NCBI GenBank assembly: GCA_902635515.1
Contig: CACPOD010000001.1
Span: 1 to 64,000, forward strand
Length of the DNA: 64,000 nt
Direction of reading: 5' to 3'
Source: an uncultured Pelagibacteraceae bacterium
GTDB lineage: Bacteria > Pseudomonadota > Alphaproteobacteria > Pelagibacterales > Pelagibacteraceae
The position numbers and the translations under genes were made by a program. The notes beneath the pieces are model-generated. The model searched no databases. It saw nothing but the letters and a program-made list of their open reading frames with translations, and was not told the origin of the DNA. Below are positions 37,696 through 45,912 of the stretch, piece by piece (the stretch's first letter is position 1; each line of letters begins with the position of its first letter).

Positions 37696-38853
37696 ATGGA
37701 GTTATTAACAATAATTTTATTAGTAATAATCGTTCTTCTTACATATTTGTTGTTAAAAAAAGAAAAAGTATTAGGTATTAAAACTGAAACCAAAGATGAT
37801 AATGATCAAATTAAAATTGTAGAAAATAAAGACTATAGAAAAAATATTTATAATTTATTAAATTATATTCCTGAGGGAATTATAATTTTAGACAAAGGTA
37901 AGAAAATTCTCTTCAGCAACAACTCTGCTAATAAATTATTTCAGATAAAAATAGATGAGAATATAAGTGGCTTTTTAAGAAACCCTGACCTTTTAAGTTC
38001 GATTGATAAATCATTTGAGGGTAACAATATTTCAGATCTTGAAATTGAAATTAGAAATCAAGCTGTTCAAAGATTAAATATAACAATTTACCTTGATCAG
38101 AATAATCTTTTTTTTGATGAAATATGTTGTGTCTTATTCATAAGGGATTTGACTGAATTCCATAAATTCCAACAATTAAAATCTGATTTTGTAGCTAATG
38201 TATCACATGAGCTAAGAACACCTCTACAATCAATTAAAATGGGACTTGAAACATTTGAAAATAATTTAGAATTAAAAAAAAGTTCTGAGGTAAATAATTT
38301 ACTTCCAGTAATGAGCTCTCAATCTGAGAGAATGGAAAATTTAATTAGAGATTTATTATCATTATCTAAAATTGAATTACAGGAACATATACGACCAACG
38401 CATGAAATAGATCTTATAGAATTGATTGATTATGTTATTAAAACTTATGAAAAAATAATTAGTAAAAATAATATTAGTATTAAATTTAACAAAATTGATA
38501 ATTTTAAAATAATTGGTGATAGAGATAAATTAATAGAAATTTTTACAAATCTTATCGATAATTCAATCAAATACAGTGATAAAAATAAAGAAATTACAAT
38601 CACTGCTAAAAAAGATGGTGAGTTTAATACTGTTTCAGTAGCCGATCAGGGAATAGGTATTCCAAAAGAGTCTATACATAGAATCACTGAGAGATTTTTT
38701 ACTGTTGATCCAAGCAAAAGCCGAAGTGTAGGTGGTACAGGTCTTGGTTTAGCTATTGTAAAACATTTAGTTTCACAACATAGAGCAGAAATGGATATTA
38801 ATAGTGTTGAAAATGAAGGAACCACAATAGATATCAAATTTAATTCTTTGTAA
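37696..38853 (+). CDS. phoR: PhoR, phosphate regulon sensor kinase
   Basis: PhoR senses phosphate limitation through the Pst-PhoU complex and phosphorylates PhoB. The 385-residue protein has one N-terminal membrane helix (about 3-20), a PAS-like region (about 50-155), H171 in FVANVSHELRTPL, and the ATPase domain (NLIDNSIKYS, DQGIGIP, GTGLGLAIVKH). The short membrane part without a periplasmic loop is normal for PhoR. It is upstream of the Pho box and pstS, the alphaproteobacterial order phoR-pstSCAB-phoU-phoB. Confidence 0.94.
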   Translation: MELLTIILLVIIVLLTYLLLKKEKVLGIKTETKDDNDQIKIVENKDYRKNIYNLLNYIPEGIIILDKGKKILFSNNSANKLFQIKIDENISGFLRNPDLLSSIDKSFEGNNISDLEIEIRNQAVQRLNITIYLDQNNLFFDEICCVLFIRDLTEFHKFQQLKSDFVANVSHELRTPLQSIKMGLETFENNLELKKSSEVNNLLPVMSSQSERMENLIRDLLSLSKIELQEHIRPTHEIDLIELIDYVIKTYEKIISKNNISIKFNKIDNFKIIGDRDKLIEIFTNLIDNSIKYSDKNKEITITAKKDGEFNTVSVADQGIGIPKESIHRITERFFTVDPSKSRSVGGTGLGLAIVKHLVSQHRAEMDINSVENEGTTIDIKFNSL

Positions 38854-38873
38854 TTCAACTAAAAAGTTAGTCA

Positions 38874-38891
38874 TTGTAACAAAAGTTTAAC
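38874..38891 (+). promoter_or_regulatory. Pho box before pstS
   Basis: Two 7-bp half sites spaced 11 bp apart, TTGTAAC-AAAA-GTTTAAC, lie at 38874-38891, about 70 bp before the pstS ATG. The geometry (two 7-mers, 4-bp spacer) is that of the PhoB site. The same TGTAAC half site with the same AAAA spacer occurs before pstC, which strengthens the call. The binding protein is inferred to be the PhoB encoded in this locus. Confidence 0.7.
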
Positions 38892-38960
38892 CTTCCTTTA
38901 ATAAAGTATTAAAGAATCAGAATTATTTAGTTTTGTATTATGAATTTAACAAGGAGAAAT

Positions 38961-39980
38961 ATGAATAAATTAACAAGTATATTTATAGGCTTTCTTTTAG
39001 TAATTGGTTTTACGACATCAAGTTACTCAAGAGATCAAATCAAAATAGTGGGGTCATCAACTGTTTACCCTTATGCAACAGTAGTTGCAGAAAAGTTTGG
39101 TAAAAGTGGAAAATTCAAAACACCAGTTATTGAAAGTACAGGAACTGGTGGTGGAATGAAATTATTCTGTGCTGGAGTTGGTGCTAATCATCCAGATATC
39201 ACTAATGCTTCAAGAGCAATTAAACCTAAGGAAAAAACTTTATGTGAAAAAAATGGAGTTTCCGAAATCATTGAAATTGTAGTAGGCAATGATGGAATTT
39301 CATTTGCACATGCTGTTAGTGCTCCAGATGCAGATTTTACAAAAGAGCAATTGTGGAGAGCTTTAGCTGCTAAAGTTGATGTTGATGGCAAACTTATTGA
39401 AAATCCATACAAAAAATGGAGTGACATAGATGCAAGTCTTCCAAATAAAAAAATTGAAATTTTAGTTGCTCCTCCAACTTCTGGTACTAGAGATGCATGG
39501 AATTCTCTTGTAATGGTTAAAGGATGTACAAAAACTGCTAAATCTTTATTTGGTGATAAAGCTAAAAAAGAATGTGCTAAAATTAGAGAAGACGGTTACG
39601 CTGTAGAAGCAGGTGAAAATGATACTTTAATTGTACAAAAACTTACATCTAACCCTGATGCTTTTGGTTTTTTTGGTTATAGTTATCTAGTTGCTAATAA
39701 AGATAAGGTTAAAGCATCCTCTGTTGAAGGAGTTCAACCATCTTTAGAAGGTATTCAAGATTACTCTTATCCGATAGCAAGACCTTTGTTTTTTTATGTT
39801 AAAAAGGCTCACATAGGTGTAATTCCTGGTATTCAGGAATTTTTAAAAGAGTTCACTTCTAAAAAAGCTATGAGTAACAGAGGTTACTTAGCGAAAATAG
39901 GATTAGTCCCTTTAGCATCTGAAGAATACCAAATAACAAGAACAGCTGCTTTAGATTTAAACACAATAAGTATCAAATAA
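38961..39980 (+). CDS. pstS: PstS, periplasmic phosphate-binding protein
   Basis: PstS binds phosphate with high affinity and delivers it to PstCA. The protein has a signal peptide (about 1-23) and phosphate-site segments VGSSTVYP, ESTGTGGGM, FCAGVG and TSGTRDAWNSL. The start chosen is the ATG at 38961, directly downstream of the strong ribosome site AAGGAG (38951-38956), not the in-frame ATG at 38940, which lies upstream of that site; the protein is then 339 residues. It is followed by a strong terminator, so it can be expressed above the permease genes. Confidence 0.96.
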   Translation: MNKLTSIFIGFLLVIGFTTSSYSRDQIKIVGSSTVYPYATVVAEKFGKSGKFKTPVIESTGTGGGMKLFCAGVGANHPDITNASRAIKPKEKTLCEKNGVSEIIEIVVGNDGISFAHAVSAPDADFTKEQLWRALAAKVDVDGKLIENPYKKWSDIDASLPNKKIEILVAPPTSGTRDAWNSLVMVKGCTKTAKSLFGDKAKKECAKIREDGYAVEAGENDTLIVQKLTSNPDAFGFFGYSYLVANKDKVKASSVEGVQPSLEGIQDYSYPIARPLFFYVKKAHIGVIPGIQEFLKEFTSKKAMSNRGYLAKIGLVPLASEEYQITRTAALDLNTISIK

Positions 39981-39999
39981 ATTTAAACTTATCCCCAAT

Positions 40000-40030
40000 A
40001 AAAGGCCAGTAAATACTGGCCTTTTATTTA
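40000..40030 (+). terminator. Rho-independent terminator after pstS
   Basis: An 11-bp perfect stem AAAAGGCCAGT/ACTGGCCTTTT (40000-40010 with 40015-40025, loop AAAT) ends in TTTTATTT. It separates pstS from pstC, which has its own Pho box downstream, so the binding protein and the permease genes are separate transcription units. Confidence 0.9.
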
Positions 40031-40050
40031 ATTTCAATTTCAGAGTTAGT

Positions 40051-40068
40051 TTGTAACAAAAATGTAAC
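40051..40068 (+). promoter_or_regulatory. Pho box before pstC
   Basis: TTGTAAC-AAAA-ATGTAAC at 40051-40068 repeats the half site TGTAAC with an 11-bp period and matches the site before pstS. A candidate -10 hexamer TATAGA lies at 40079-40084, 10 bp after the box, and the pstC ATG follows at 40093. This would leave almost no 5' leader. Confidence 0.75.
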
Positions 40069-40092
40069 ATTTAAAAGTTATAGAAACCTCGA

Positions 40093-41496
40093 ATGAACTT
40101 CGTTCTAATATTTTTAATAACAATATTTTCTCTATCATTATTTTTTTATGGAAGGTCAAAAACTAAAAGTATTGCAATCGAAAAAAATATTAAATTAAAT
40201 GCATTACCTAAATTTTATGGATATTACCTTGTTTTATGGTGTTCAATTCCTTCTCTAGTTTTTTTATTAATATGGTCATTATTTGAGCCTGTAATAATTA
40301 AATCAATAATAATTGAAACTGCAGCAAATCAAGGAGCTATTTTTAATGACAAAAATGAAGCTAATTTAATTTATGAAAAAATTAAAGCTATTCATTTGGG
40401 AACTTATTTTGGTGATATTGACAGTATTTTAAGAGAAAGCGCACTTGCTTATGCAAAATTTATTAATCTTTTTACAAATTCAAAAGTTGTACTAATTTTT
40501 GCTATAGTAATAGTATCGGTAATTTATTCCTTAAAAAAAATTAACAAAAATAATAAAGCTAGAGATGATGTAGAAATCATATTAAAAGGCTTATTGTTTG
40601 TATCATCTCTTATTGCAATTTTAACAACACTAGGAATAATTTTTTCATTATTATTTGAAAGTATTAAATTTTTTTCTGTAATTAATATTTTTGATTATTT
40701 ATTTGGAACAAATTGGAGCCCACAAAGAGCTTTCGTAAGAGATGCCTCTTCAATTACTGCAGCAGAATTTGAAGAATTAAAGGATGCTTTTGGTTTTATT
40801 CCTTTAATTGCTGGAACAACTTTTATTGCATTCATAGCAATGTTAGTTGCAGTTCCAATTGGACTTTTTTCAGGAATTTATATGGCAGAATACGCCTCAT
40901 TAAAAATTAGAAGGATTTCAAAACCAATAATCGAAATTTTAGCAGGTATACCAACTGTTGTTTATGGTTTTTTTGCAGCTTTAACAGTTGGACCTTTTTT
41001 TAGACAAATTGGAGAAAATTTTGGTTTAACAGTTTCATCAGAAAGTGCTTTGGCAGCAGGATTGATAATGGGTATAATGATCATACCGTATGTCTCATCC
41101 TTATCAGATGATGTAATTAATTCTGTCCCTCAATCACTTAGAGATGGTTCATATGCAATTGGTGCTACAAAATCTGAAACCATTAAAAAAGTAGTTATAC
41201 CTGCGGCTTTACCGGGAATAATAGGTTCTATTCTTTTAGCAGTCTCAAGGGCAATAGGTGAAACTATGATCGTTGTGATGGCTGCGGGTCTAGCTGCAAA
41301 CCTTACTATAAATCCTCTTGAATCAACCACAACAATCACAACTCAAATAGTTATGATTTTAGTTGGTGACCAAGAGTTTGATAGCCCTAAAACACAATCT
41401 GCATTTGCTCTAGGGTTAACATTATTTATTGCAACCTTAATTTTGAATTACATTGCTCAAAGAGCTGTTAAAAAATATCGAGAAAAGTATGACTAA
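40093..41496 (+). CDS. pstC: PstC, phosphate ABC transporter permease
   Basis: The 467-residue permease has two or three N-terminal membrane helices and a long hydrophilic segment before the conserved transport domain (from about residue 230: FIPLIAGTTFIAFIAMLVAV, then MAEYAS, EILAGIPTVVYGFF, VPQSLRDGSYAIGATK, ISRAIGETMIVVMAAG-like). E. coli PstC is near 320 residues; the extended N-terminus is the long form seen in alphaproteobacteria. It overlaps pstA by 8 bp. Confidence 0.94.
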   Translation: MNFVLIFLITIFSLSLFFYGRSKTKSIAIEKNIKLNALPKFYGYYLVLWCSIPSLVFLLIWSLFEPVIIKSIIIETAANQGAIFNDKNEANLIYEKIKAIHLGTYFGDIDSILRESALAYAKFINLFTNSKVVLIFAIVIVSVIYSLKKINKNNKARDDVEIILKGLLFVSSLIAILTTLGIIFSLLFESIKFFSVINIFDYLFGTNWSPQRAFVRDASSITAAEFEELKDAFGFIPLIAGTTFIAFIAMLVAVPIGLFSGIYMAEYASLKIRRISKPIIEILAGIPTVVYGFFAALTVGPFFRQIGENFGLTVSSESALAAGLIMGIMIIPYVSSLSDDVINSVPQSLRDGSYAIGATKSETIKKVVIPAALPGIIGSILLAVSRAIGETMIVVMAAGLAANLTINPLESTTTITTQIVMILVGDQEFDSPKTQSAFALGLTLFIATLILNYIAQRAVKKYREKYD

Positions 41497-42751
41497 AGAA
41501 CAAAGATTAAAGAAAAGACATAATGCAGAAAAAAGATTTAGGTTTTATGGTCTAGCATCAATTTTTTTCGCTTTGTTATTTGTTTTGATTTTAGTGCATA
41601 ACATTTTTTCTAAAGGTAGTTCTGCATTTATGAAAACTGCAATAAATGTTGAGGTTTTCTATGATAAAGATCTTCTTGAATTGGAACCTGGGGCATCCGA
41701 AGAAGAAATATTAGAGGCTGACTTTTTTGATATTACGATAGAAAGTTTGCTAAAGGTATATCCAGCAAAAAACATGGATGAAGAAGATGCGCTTATAGAA
41801 CTTTTTACAACTGATGCTGAAATTGAAATAAAAAAAGCTTTTTTAAATAATAAAAATTTAATCGGTAAAAAAATTAATTTAGAAATCACGGCCTCAGATG
41901 ACATTGATCAATTACATAAGGGGAATTATCCAAGAGATTTACCTGAAGACAGAAGAAGAATTTCCAATTTCCAGTTAGAAATTTACGATGTCTTAGTAGA
42001 AAATAAAACAATCACTAAAAATTTTAATAATTACTTTTTTAAAAATGGAGACTCAAGAGATCCAGAAATAGCTGGGATAGGTGGTGCTCTTGTAGGTTCT
42101 TTTTATAGTATTTTAATTTGTTTATTATTGGCATTTCCAGTAGCAGTATTAGCTTCGATCTACCTAGAGGAATTTGCACCTAAAAATAAAATCACTGATT
42201 TCATAGAAATAAATATTAATAACTTGGCTGCTGTACCTTCAATTGTTTATGGTTTATTGGCTCTTCAAATACTTCTAGCTACAATTCAATTACCAAGATC
42301 TACTCCTCTGGTAGCCGGTATTACTTTGGCGCTTATGACTTTACCTAGAATAATAATTCCTTGTAGGGCTTCTTTGAAGGCGGTACCGCCATCAATAAGA
42401 GAAGGTGCGTTAGCAGTAGGTGCATCAAAATTTCAATCTGTATTTCATCATGTAGTTCCTTTAGCTTTACCTGGTACTTTGTCAGGAACTATTATTGGAT
42501 TAGCACAAGCATTAGGAGAAACAGCTCCATTAATTTTGATAGGAATGGTAGCTTTTGTTGTTGATATTCCGTCAACACCAATTGATCCTTCTTCATCTTT
42601 ACCCGTACAAGTCTATTTATGGTCAGAATCTGCTGAGAGAGGGTTTGTTGAAAAAACATCAGCCACTATTATGATGTTATTAAGTTTTTTGATTGTAATG
42701 AATTTTTTAGCAGTATACTTAAGACAAAAATTTGAGAAAAGATGGAACTAA
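41489..42751 (+). CDS. pstA: PstA, phosphate ABC transporter permease
   Basis: PstA forms the membrane channel with PstC. The start is placed at the ATG at 41489, inside the pstC end, giving 420 residues; an upstream in-frame TTG at 41453 would add 12 residues deep inside pstC and is less likely. There is one helix near residues 20-40, an acidic periplasmic stretch (about 45-190), then the permease domain with [21 protein letters not shown] split over the first helix, [38 protein letters not shown] and [12 protein letters not shown]. Confidence 0.93.
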   Translation: MTKEQRLKKRHNAEKRFRFYGLASIFFALLFVLILVHNIFSKGSSAFMKTAINVEVFYDKDLLELEPGASEEEILEADFFDITIESLLKVYPAKNMDEEDALIELFTTDAEIEIKKAFLNNKNLIGKKINLEITASDDIDQLHKGNYPRDLPEDRRRISNFQLEIYDVLVENKTITKNFNNYFFKNGDSRDPEIAGIGGALVGSFYSILICLLLAFPVAVLASIYLEEFAPKNKITDFIEININNLAAVPSIVYGLLALQILLATIQLPRSTPLVAGITLALMTLPRIIIPCRASLKAVPPSIREGALAVGASKFQSVFHHVVPLALPGTLSGTIIGLAQALGETAPLILIGMVAFVVDIPSTPIDPSSSLPVQVYLWSESAERGFVEKTSATIMMLLSFLIVMNFLAVYLRQKFEKRWN

Positions 42752-43512
42752 TGAATAATGTAAAAATAAAATCTAAAAATCTAAATGTCTATTATGGAGA
42801 AAAACAAGCTTTGTTTAATGTGAATTTAGATTTAAACGAAAAAGAAGTTACTGCTTTAATTGGACCATCTGGATGTGGAAAATCTACTTTCATCAGATGT
42901 ATTAACCGAATGAACGATGTAATTGATATCTGTAAAGTATCTGGAAACATTGAAATAGATGGTGTTGAAATCAATGATAAAAATTTAGATGTAGTATCTT
43001 TAAGAGAGAGAGTGGGGATGGTTTTTCAAAAACCAAATCCATTTCCAAAAAGTATATATGATAATATTTCTTATGGTCCAAAAATTCATGGAAAAGGTGA
43101 AACTAAAAGTGAATTAGATGAAATCGTGGAAAATAGTTTAAAGAAAGCTGCATTATGGGAAGAAGTTAAAGATAGACTTAATGAGCCAGGCACAGGCTTA
43201 TCAGGAGGTCAACAACAACGTCTTTGTATTGCAAGAGCAATTTCTGTAAATCCTGAGGTTATATTGATGGATGAACCTTGTTCAGCTTTAGATCCAATAG
43301 CAACAGCAAAAATTGAGGAATTAATAGATGAGCTTAAAAAAACCTACACTATAGTAATTGTAACTCATTCAATGGCACAAGCAGTTAGAGTTTCGCAGAA
43401 AACAGGGTTTTTTCACCTAGGTAAATTAATCGAAGTAGGCAAAACAGAGAAAATTTTTAAAAATCCTGACAATAAAATGACACAAGACTATATTACAGGT
43501 AGATTTGGATAA
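42742..43512 (+). CDS. pstB: PstB, phosphate ABC transporter ATPase
   Basis: PstB powers phosphate uptake. The 256-residue protein has Walker A (GPSGCGKST), Q loop ([17 protein letters not shown], the PstB signature), ABC signature (LSGGQQQR), Walker B ([13 protein letters not shown]) and H loop (VTHSMAQA). Two starts are possible, ATG 42742 or ATG 42751; the second makes a one-base stop/start overlap with pstA and leaves [16 protein letters not shown], so it may be the true one. phoU follows after 3 bp. Confidence 0.96.
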   Translation: MELMNNVKIKSKNLNVYYGEKQALFNVNLDLNEKEVTALIGPSGCGKSTFIRCINRMNDVIDICKVSGNIEIDGVEINDKNLDVVSLRERVGMVFQKPNPFPKSIYDNISYGPKIHGKGETKSELDEIVENSLKKAALWEEVKDRLNEPGTGLSGGQQQRLCIARAISVNPEVILMDEPCSALDPIATAKIEELIDELKKTYTIVIVTHSMAQAVRVSQKTGFFHLGKLIEVGKTEKIFKNPDNKMTQDYITGRFG

Positions 43513-43515
43513 ATT

Positions 43516-44208
43516 ATGAGTAATGAACATACAGTAAAATCTTATGAAGAAGAATTGAGATACTTAATAGATTCTGTCATAAAAATGGGAAGTTTAACAG
43601 AGTCTCAATTGGTCGATTCTATGGATGCCGTTATCAAAGTAGATAAAGATTCTATAGATAAAATTATTAAAAGTGATGATGAAATTAATAAATTTAGATC
43701 TAAAATTGATACGCAAATAATGACTTTGTTGGTGAAGAGAGCACCAATGGCAATTGATTTAAGAGAAACAATTAGTTCATTAAAAATATCTCAAGATTTG
43801 GAAAGAATTGGAGATTTATCTAAAAGTAATGCAAAAAAAGTTAAGCCACTTCCATTAGATTTACCTGAGGAACTTTTAGGTAATTTAAAAAGACTAGGTG
43901 ACTTAGTTATAAAGCAGTTAAATGATGTACTCGATAGTTATGTTAATAAAAATTATGATAAAGCAAAAGAAGTATGGGAAAAAGACGAGCAAGTAGATGA
44001 CCTTACTTATATTGCTATGGAAAGTGTAATTGATTTTCTTTCTAAAGATAAAAAGAATTTAGACTTTTCAACACATTTAATTTTTGCAACAAAAAATCTT
44101 GAAAGAGCAGGTGATCATATAACAAATATTGCTGAATCAATATGTTATTTAATAAAAGGTGAATATTTAAAAGGAAGCAGACCTAAAGGAAAAGTTATTC
44201 AGCAATAA
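43516..44208 (+). CDS. phoU: PhoU, phosphate signalling regulator
   Basis: PhoU passes the state of the Pst transporter to PhoR and dampens phosphate uptake. The 230-residue protein is all helical, a tandem of two three-helix bundles. The conserved metal-site segments DLRETISSLKISQDLERIGDLSKSNA (in part, about residues 77-102) and the repeat FATKNLERAGDHITNIAE (about 191-208) are visible. It lies between pstB and phoB with gaps of 3 bp and 1 bp. Confidence 0.95.
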   Translation: MSNEHTVKSYEEELRYLIDSVIKMGSLTESQLVDSMDAVIKVDKDSIDKIIKSDDEINKFRSKIDTQIMTLLVKRAPMAIDLRETISSLKISQDLERIGDLSKSNAKKVKPLPLDLPEELLGNLKRLGDLVIKQLNDVLDSYVNKNYDKAKEVWEKDEQVDDLTYIAMESVIDFLSKDKKNLDFSTHLIFATKNLERAGDHITNIAESICYLIKGEYLKGSRPKGKVIQQ

Positions 44209-44209
44209 A

Positions 44210-44890
44210 ATGAATGGCAAAATATTTATTATTGAGGACGAACCTTCAATAATTCAATTAGTTCAACATAATCTAGAAAAAAATGGTTTCATAGTTTCAT
44301 CATCAGTAAATGGCAATGATGGCTTAAAAGAATTGAAAAAATTTCAGCCAGATTTACTTTTATTAGATTGGATGCTGCCTGATCTCTCCGGTATTGAAAT
44401 TTGTAAAAATATTAGAAAAGACAATAGTATCAAAAATTTACCTGTAATTATGTTAACCGCTAAAGGCGAAGAGGAAGATAAAATAAAAGGTTTAGATAGT
44501 GGTGTTGATGATTATTTAACTAAACCATTTAGTTTTAATGAGCTTATGGCAAGAATTAAAGCTGTTTTAAGAAGATCTAACCCTAACACTGTATCTGATA
44601 ATTTAGAGTTTGAAGATTTAGTTTTAGATAGGATTGAAAAAAGAGTTTACAGAGATAAAAAAGAAATACAACTTGGACCAACGGAATTTAGGTTACTAGA
44701 ATTTTTTTTGGTAAATCCAAAGAGAGTTTATTCTAGAGATCAGATTTTAGAAAATGTTTGGCCCAACAATATAAATGTTGAAAGCAGAACTATTGATGTT
44801 CATATCAGAAGATTAAGAAAATCAATTAATATCCAAAATAAAAAAGAACTTATAAGGACTGTAAGGTCCTCTGGTTATTCTCTAATTTAA
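44210..44890 (+). CDS. phoB: PhoB, phosphate regulon response regulator
   Basis: PhoB activates phosphate starvation genes. The 226-residue protein has a receiver domain (ED pair at residues 9-10, D53 in LLDWMLP, K in LTKPFSF) and an OmpR-type winged helix (LGPTEFRLLEFFL, VYSRDQILENVW, RTIDVHIRRLRKS, TVRSSGYSL). It is the last gene of the pst unit and convergent with a dioxygenase gene 8 bp away. The two Pho boxes in this locus are its likely targets. Confidence 0.96.
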   Translation: MNGKIFIIEDEPSIIQLVQHNLEKNGFIVSSSVNGNDGLKELKKFQPDLLLLDWMLPDLSGIEICKNIRKDNSIKNLPVIMLTAKGEEEDKIKGLDSGVDDYLTKPFSFNELMARIKAVLRRSNPNTVSDNLEFEDLVLDRIEKRVYRDKKEIQLGPTEFRLLEFFLVNPKRVYSRDQILENVWPNNINVESRTIDVHIRRLRKSINIQNKKELIRTVRSSGYSLI

Positions 44891-44898
44891 AATTTAAT

Positions 44899-45780
44899 CT
44901 AATTTTTTTGAAGTTCGTAGATAGAAACATAATGTTTCTTCTTAGGGAGTGGGATTATGGTTGGAACTTTAGTCAATCTTGGTTTTATTGATTTATTTCC
45001 TACAATAATATTTTTGTCATAATTTTCTAAATTAACTTCAGGATGAGGGTTTCCATCATTGATTAATGGCCACGCATCACAAGCTCTATAACCAAATAAA
45101 ATTAAGGGTCTTGAGTTATTCATTTGATTGTGTCCAGACCCATGAACTGATCTACAGTGAAAAAATACTACTGTTCCTGCCGTCCCAGTTATGGAAACAC
45201 TATCTTTAGTTCCTATTCTATTTTTCTTAGTATCTATTTTTCCAACAAAATAATTTTCTTTGCTGTGGTGACTGTACAATTTCTTTTTGTGTGATTTTTT
45301 TATTATTTTAAGTGGCCCATTTTTTTCATAGCAATCATCTAAATATATACCAACTGTAATCAAATCATCGTTCGTATGAGGGTAAAAAGCCCAATCTTGA
45401 TGCCATCCAATTTCACTGCCTTTTTTCTTATTTGGTAGTTTAAAATTTAATTTACCCAGATGGAATCTAACTGTTCCACCTAATAATTTTTTAGCTATGG
45501 ATATAATTCTTTTATCTCTAGATAATTCATAGAAAACTTTATGTCTGTTCTGAGGATTATTTAGTCTTAAAATTTCTTTATTTTTTGATGAGCCTGAATT
45601 ATAAACAAAATGGTAATTATCATAGGACTGAGTTCCATTTGTACCATTACCTTTTTTTCTTTTTTTTTCTTTTGAAATTACTTCATTAACAATTTTATTA
45701 ATTTTATTTATCTTTGTTTGAGAAATTAGATTTTCTTTAACAAGAAAGCCATTTTTTTTAAATAAATTTAAATCATTCAT
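44899..45780 (-). CDS. Phytanoyl-CoA dioxygenase (PhyH) family protein
   Basis: The 293-residue protein belongs to the Fe(II)/2-oxoglutarate dioxygenases. The iron-binding triad is H127 and D129 (GWHQDW) and H213 (RSVHGSGHN), and R224 (NNSRPLIL) is placed to bind 2-oxoglutarate. The metal and cosubstrate residues are all present, so it should be active. The substrate cannot be told; family members hydroxylate lipids, amino acids and small metabolites or cleave phosphonates. It lies alone between phoB (convergent) and znuA. Closeness to the phosphate genes makes a phosphonate or lipid role conceivable, but no Pho box was seen before it. Confidence 0.85.
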   Translation of the reverse strand: MNDLNLFKKNGFLVKENLISQTKINKINKIVNEVISKEKKRKKGNGTNGTQSYDNYHFVYNSGSSKNKEILRLNNPQNRHKVFYELSRDKRIISIAKKLLGGTVRFHLGKLNFKLPNKKKGSEIGWHQDWAFYPHTNDDLITVGIYLDDCYEKNGPLKIIKKSHKKKLYSHHSKENYFVGKIDTKKNRIGTKDSVSITGTAGTVVFFHCRSVHGSGHNQMNNSRPLILFGYRACDAWPLINDGNPHPEVNLENYDKNIIVGNKSIKPRLTKVPTIIPLPKKKHYVSIYELQKN

Positions 45781-45865
45781 ATAGTCAGATTATGAAATAA
45801 AATAAATCTTCTTTAAAATAAATACAATGTTTTTTGTGAGATTAAATAACAGTAATAAGTATTTG

Positions 45866-45899
45866 TTAATCCGAGAATTTAAAAAAATTCCCGGATTAA
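45866..45899 (-). terminator. Hairpin after znuA
   Basis: Arms TTAATCCGAGAATTT and AAATTCCCGGATTAA pair over 15 positions with one A-C mismatch around AAAA. It starts 13 bp past the znuA stop on the minus strand. There is no clear T run after it on the minus strand, so it may be a weak terminator or an mRNA end protector. Confidence 0.55.
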
Positions 45900-45912
45900 A
45901 CCTAATTTTTAA

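Noticed and set aside
38940-38960. Upstream ATG as the pstS start
   Set aside because: The ribosome site AAGGAG at 38951-38956 lies after it and fits the ATG at 38961, which also gives a normal signal peptide.
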